A stretch of 35,839 nucleotides of DNA from contig CALDOK010000226.1 of NCBI GenBank assembly GCA_937912125.1, forward strand, positions 1-35,839. The letters run 5' to 3'. Below are positions 32,793 through 35,839 of the stretch, piece by piece. The stretch's first letter is position 1; every line of letters begins with the position of its first letter. Below the pieces are notes generated by a model that worked only from the letters and a program-made list of their open reading frames with translations, was not told where the DNA came from and did not search any database. The translations under genes were made by a program, and so were the position numbers. The stretch comes from an uncultured Pseudomonadota bacterium. Lineage in GTDB: Bacteria > Myxococcota_A > UBA796 > JAFGLY01.

Positions 32793-34118
32793 CTACCCGG
32801 GAACTCCCAGCGCCTTCAGCAACGCCCCCAGGTTGGGCTGGGTGCCGGCGATGGCCCGATCGCTCTCCATCATGGCGGGAGTGCCGGTGGCGGTGAGCAG
32901 CGCCCTCATGCGCTCGGGATCCACAGGCGCGCCACCCTGCTGCTGCACGGCGCCGCTGGCCAGGGCCACCACCCCTGCCACCTGAGTGGCGGCGGCGGTG
33001 CTGCCCTGGAACCACTGCACGAGGTGGCGGTGGGTGCCCGAGGGCTTGGTGGTGTAGATGGGCGCAGGAGCGTGAGCGTCGATGCGGGTGCCGTGGGCGC
33101 CCCAGATGCGGATGGCGCTGGGCGGCGGCAGGGGGCGGCGCAGGTAGCCGGTGACCATCACCGCACCAGAGTCCCGCAGGCTGCGGTCGTACAGACCCTG
33201 GTGCTCGGGACCATCCAGGTCCAGCGCGCGGTCGCCCGCCGCCTGGATCACGTGGATGCCCAGGGCAGTCGCCAGCTGGATGGCGGCGAAGGTGGCGAGA
33301 TCCCGCTCCACCGGCCCCGCGGCGGCGGCATGGGCCAGCAGCAGCACGTCGCCAGCCTGCAGCACGGTGCAGGCCAGGGCCGCCGCGTCGGCGGTGCTGT
33401 GCAGATCGCCCAGGCCAGGGCGCTCGGTCCAGGGTCGGACGAAGACGGGCTGGACCTTGGGGCAGATCCCCACCAGGCCCGCGTGGATGGGCTGCGCGGC
33501 CAACACCCCCAAGGTCCAGGTGCCCAGACCACGATCGTGCCGCACGGGGGGCCGGAGATCCCGGACCTCGAGGTGCCGGTAGTCCGGGTGATCCCGCTGG
33601 TAGCCGGGTGCCAGGAAGGCCAGGCGCACCCCCTGGCCGGCGCTGGCGGGCCAGACAGGGCTGTCAAACACGGCCATGCCGCCGGGCGGCTCCCCCAGGT
33701 TGGGCTGCCACAGCACCTCGCCGGGGATGCGGGCGAGCTCCTTGATGGCACCCTCGAGGCGACCCTGAGGTCCAGGATCGCCGCTGCCGGTGATGGTGTG
33801 GGAGCCGTCATCACCCCAGGCAGTGCGCAGGTCCGCGGCCGTGGATGGAGGGGCGAGGCGGACCCGCAGGAAACGATCCAGGGCGGGCGGCTCCGCGCCG
33901 CCCAGCGCGGCGCAACGGGCAGCCAGCTGGCGCGCGATCCGGGGCTGGACCTCGGGGGTGGCCCAGCTCACCAGGCCGCGGCCCAGGACGTCCTGCAGCC
34001 CCTCGAGGTCCCGGAGCGCCGCGCGCTGCCAGGCGGCGCGGTCCTCACCCGCTGGCGGCGGCGCGAGCTCCACAAGCAGCTGGTGGACATCGGTCTGGGC
34101 GGTCGTGCGGGCGGGCAT
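32793..34118 (-). CDS. Catalytically degenerate subtilase-fold (S8-like) protein (441 aa)
   Basis: The subtilisin landmarks are present in order and spacing, but the active residues are replaced. G-Q-G-V-R-L-A-F-L-A-P-G-Y-Q-R-D-H-P-D-Y (161-180) matches the Asp region, with Ala170 where the catalytic Asp belongs. G-L-G-T-W-T-L-G-V-L-A-A (197-208) matches G-H-G-T-H-V-A-G, with Leu198 for His. A-A-G-D (293-296) replaces A-A-G-N, so the oxyanion Asn is lost. G-S-T-A-A-A-T-Q-V-A-G (372-382) replaces G-T-S-M-A-T-P-H-V-A-G, with Thr374 for Ser. No signal peptide is evident, so it is probably cytoplasmic. ATG 34118 was chosen; GTG 34151 is an alternative and neither has a good ribosome site. It is probably a pseudoprotease used for binding. 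It converges on the fourth stalk gene. Confidence 0.85.
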   Translation of the reverse strand: MPARTTAQTDVHQLLVELAPPPAGEDRAAWQRAALRDLEGLQDVLGRGLVSWATPEVQPRIARQLAARCAALGGAEPPALDRFLRVRLAPPSTAADLRTAWGDDGSHTITGSGDPGPQGRLEGAIKELARIPGEVLWQPNLGEPPGGMAVFDSPVWPASAGQGVRLAFLAPGYQRDHPDYRHLEVRDLRPPVRHDRGLGTWTLGVLAAQPIHAGLVGICPKVQPVFVRPWTERPGLGDLHSTADAAALACTVLQAGDVLLLAHAAAAGPVERDLATFAAIQLATALGIHVIQAAGDRALDLDGPEHQGLYDRSLRDSGAVMVTGYLRRPLPPPSAIRIWGAHGTRIDAHAPAPIYTTKPSGTHRHLVQWFQGSTAAATQVAGVVALASGAVQQQGGAPVDPERMRALLTATGTPAMMESDRAIAGTQPNLGALLKALGVPG

Positions 34119-34195
34119 ACCACGAGTGTAACCACGGACGCTCGGCGTCACCGGGCCCGCGCTCGGTCAGCCCCGGCGGGAAGCTCGGCGCCGGA

Positions 34196-34654
34196 CTAAT
34201 CCAGCCCAGTGTCCTCGAGCACGCTGGCGCTGATGGGGATCTCCACCAGGCTGCCATCCTGCCCTGCGGCCGGATCGTTCCAGGTGAAGCTCAGGGTGCC
34301 GGTGAGCTCCCCGGCCTGGACAGGGGTGAACTCGACGTAGAGCATGGACGAGCTGTTGGCGCCTACGGTCATGCCGTCGTCGTAGCGAGCCACGAAGGGT
34401 TCGGTGACCGTGATGGACGCCAGCGCCAGCTCCGCGCTGCCCTGGTTGCCGATGCCCAGAGACTCCCGGGTGGTCTGGCCCAGTTGCAGATCACCGAAGG
34501 CGAGGGAGGCCTGGGAGAGCGCCAGCTCCGGAGCGCCGGGGGCCTCGGTGTCGTCGATGCAGTCGGCGCACTCGATGCCGTCGTCGAAGCAGCCGCTCAG
34601 CAGCAGCGAGGCGAGAGCCAAGGCCCTCGCGGCGTCTGTCCTGTGGGTTCGCAT
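34196..34654 (-). CDS. Small lipoprotein with HYDIN/ASPM-like Ig domain (152 aa)
   Basis: The signal peptide ends L-L-L-S-G-C (Cys22). A short Cys/Asp-rich linker (E-C-A-D-C-I-D-D) is followed by one beta-sandwich domain (about 43-145) of the ASPM/SPD-2/HYDIN type: L-A-F-G-D-L-Q-L-G-Q-T-T, then I-G-N-Q-G-S-A-E-L-A-L-A-S-I, then V-E-F-T-P-V-Q-A-G-E-L-T-G-T-L. In bacteria this fold is common in envelope and surface proteins. The start is fixed by AGGAGG about 5 nt before the ATG; a GTG 12 codons upstream would add only a non-signal sequence. The gene lies 77 nt upstream of the subtilase-like gene on the same strand and may be cotranscribed with it. Confidence 0.88.
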   Translation of the reverse strand: MRTHRTDAARALALASLLLSGCFDDGIECADCIDDTEAPGAPELALSQASLAFGDLQLGQTTRESLGIGNQGSAELALASITVTEPFVARYDDGMTVGANSSSMLYVEFTPVQAGELTGTLSFTWNDPAAGQDGSLVEIPISASVLEDTGLD

Positions 34655-34682
34655 GGTCGCCTCCTGGCCCTGCCGTGGCCAG

Positions 34683-34717
34683 CATAGCACCTGGCTCCAT
34701 CGCTCGATGCTATGGAG
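34683..34717. promoter_or_regulatory. Overlapping inverted repeats in a 91-nt divergent promoter region
   Basis: Three overlapping symmetries lie between two lipoprotein genes: CATAGCA (34683-34689) with TGCTATG (34708-34714), CTCCAT (34695-34700) with ATGGAG (34712-34717), and CATCG-CT-CGATG (34698-34709). They also overlap -10-like TATGCT (minus) and TATGGA (plus). This is a likely shared operator or promoter region. Confidence 0.35.
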
Positions 34718-34745
34718 TGCCCACGCTGCTCAGCCCCGGTGTCCC

Positions 34746-35609
34746 ATGTCCCTCCGCTCCGCCGTCATCCGCTCCCCTGCCCTGCTGGTCGCGCTGCTTC
34801 TTCCGGGCTGTTCCTGGCATCATCCGCGAGACAGCTCCGCCCTCTTCCCTTCGTCTCCCGTGATCATGGGCCACCGCGGCGCCCGCGGCCTGGCCCCCGA
34901 GAACACCCTGGCCGCCTTCGATCGCGCCGCGGAGCTGGGCATACCCTTCGAGCTGGACACCATGGTCTGCGCCACCGGCGAGCTGGTGGTGATCCACGAC
35001 TGGGAGCTGGATCGCCTGGCGGGGGTCCCCGGCCGGGTGGCCGAGACCCCCTGGTCCGAGCTGACCCGCCTGGACGTGGGCAGCCACTTCTCTGCGGACT
35101 ACGCCGGCGAGCCCATCCCCCTGCTGGCCGAGGTGCTGCGGCGGCTGGGACCCCAGGTCCTGATCAACATCGAGGTCAAGGCCGACCGCGACACCGACAA
35201 CGGCCTGGTGGCAGACACCCTGGTGGAGCTGCTGCAGGAGATGAGCCTGGCGGATCGGGTGATCGTCACGTCGTTCAGCCCCCTGCTGCTGGAGGCGGTG
35301 CGGCTGCGGGACCCCACCATCCTGCGGGGCCAGATCTACCGGGGTTTCTCGGCATACAAGGACAGCTCCTTCGTCGAGAAGCTGGTGCTCTCCAGGCTGC
35401 TGTTCAACAGCAAGGCCCAGCCAGACCTGCTGATGATGGACCACCAACGCGCCAAGGCCGGCTACGTGCGCCGCATGAAGCGCCGGGGCTACCGCATCTT
35501 CACCTGGACCGTGAACGATCCCGCGCGAGCAGCTGAGCTGTTCGCCATGGGGGTCGACGGCGTGATCACCGACTATCCGGACCGGATGGTGGGGCTGGCC
35601 GGGCCCTGA
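34746..35609 (+). CDS. Glycerophosphodiester phosphodiesterase lipoprotein (287 aa)
   Basis: This is a GDPD-family enzyme that hydrolyses glycerophosphodiesters to glycerol-3-phosphate and an alcohol. The motifs are present: G-H-R-G-A (H43, R44), P-E-N-T-L-A-A-F (E52, N53), F-E-L-D (E69, D71), H-D (H84, D85), I-E-V-K-A-D, and the late T-W-T-V-N-D and G-V-D-G-V-I-T-D-Y-P-D. The catalytic His pair (H43, H84) and metal ligands are intact. A signal peptide ending L-L-L-P-G-C (Cys22) makes it a lipoprotein, so it acts in the periplasm or on the surface. Likely roles are phosphate or glycerol scavenging or lipid turnover. The Shine-Dalgarno is weak. It is divergent from the HYDIN-like lipoprotein gene across a palindrome-rich 91-nt gap. 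Confidence 0.95.
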   Translation: MSLRSAVIRSPALLVALLLPGCSWHHPRDSSALFPSSPVIMGHRGARGLAPENTLAAFDRAAELGIPFELDTMVCATGELVVIHDWELDRLAGVPGRVAETPWSELTRLDVGSHFSADYAGEPIPLLAEVLRRLGPQVLINIEVKADRDTDNGLVADTLVELLQEMSLADRVIVTSFSPLLLEAVRLRDPTILRGQIYRGFSAYKDSSFVEKLVLSRLLFNSKAQPDLLMMDHQRAKAGYVRRMKRRGYRIFTWTVNDPARAAELFAMGVDGVITDYPDRMVGLAGP

Positions 35610-35698
35610 GAATAGGGGGGCAGGCAAGCGAGGCTCGCGGCGGTGACCCCTCGGCCATCACGCATTGATTTCGGACCTCGACGCCAGAGGATCTCACC

Positions 35699-35839
35699 AT
35701 GCTCCACACCCTGCTCGTACTCTCCATGCTCCTGCCCGGATGCCGCCGGATCTACTGCGGTGAAGGCACCCACCTCGACGGCAGCGCCTGCGTGCCCGAC
35801 CAGGACACGGGAGAGGAGGCCGACACCGACGCCGACACC
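35699..35839 (+). CDS. N-terminal part of another lipoprotein (runs off the window)
   Basis: ATG 35699 follows an AGAGGA site and opens a frame that is still open at the window end (47 codons). The signal peptide ends M-L-L-P-G-C (Cys15). A short Cys-containing segment follows (C-x-x-x-x-C-G-E-G-T, then A-C-V-P), then D-Q-D-T-G and an Asp/Thr-rich run (A-D-T-D-A-D-T). Such Asp/Thr linkers lead into MopE-type or Ca-binding repeats in the other proteins here, so a fifth repeat protein is possible, but no full unit is visible. Confidence 0.7.
   Translation, partial: MLHTLLVLSMLLPGCRRIYCGEGTHLDGSACVPDQDTGEEADTDADT

Overview
This is a GC-rich (roughly 70 %) stretch of about 35.8 kb. The organism is most likely a member of the Myxococcota (former deltaproteobacteria). 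That rests on the very high GC, the abundance of lipoproteins, and the long MopE-type 'DCDD...PGADExCDGxDNDCDG' repeat proteins typical of that phylum; it is an inference, since there is no rRNA or marker gene here. I see no tRNA, rRNA, transposase, phage gene or CRISPR array. Twenty-three complete genes and two window-edge fragments are supported.

Left part (1-5.3 kb, minus strand): an edge fragment, a small membrane-anchored protein, and a compact operon. In transcription order the operon encodes two related multi-TM proteins, a membrane/coiled-coil protein, an OmpR-type response regulator and a sensor histidine kinase. Its genes overlap by 4, 7 and 4 nt or are 6 nt apart, so the unknown membrane proteins are probably functional partners of the two-component system. 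The divergent promoter region (5301-5780) carries three 49-nt nested inverted repeats on a 63-bp period.

Centre left (5.8-16.4 kb): two tandem paralogous MopE-stalk lipoproteins (953 and 988 aa). Their stalks match unit for unit, but the C-terminal heads differ: one fibrinogen-like, one kelch-like. Then come an alpha/beta hydrolase, an exported cupin protein, a metallophosphoesterase and a YbiT-type ABC-F ATPase.

Centre (16.4-25 kb): an arylsulfotransferase-like lipoprotein, a threonine-synthase-like PLP enzyme, a third MopE-stalk/fibrinogen-like lipoprotein, an unknown lipoprotein, and an SGNH hydrolase with an embedded TPR-like helical segment.

Right part (24.3-35.8 kb): a three-gene minus-strand operon (PEGA/poly-Ser/coiled-coil protein, an Ig-like plus FG-GAP propeller lipoprotein, and a small NTF2-like lipoprotein). 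It is followed by a fourth MopE-stalk lipoprotein with an unrecognised head, a subtilase-fold protein that has lost all three catalytic residues, a HYDIN/ASPM-like lipoprotein, a glycerophosphodiesterase lipoprotein, and the start of another 'DTG' lipoprotein.

Overall the window looks like a cell-envelope locus. At least ten products are predicted lipoproteins or exported proteins, several built as acidic, probably cation-binding stalks carrying interchangeable heads. Three themes recur across unrelated genes: a D/E-T-G motif just after the lipid cysteine, GGGATA-type -10-like elements close to start codons (two spaced as expected for leaderless mRNAs), and compact hairpins at convergent gene ends.
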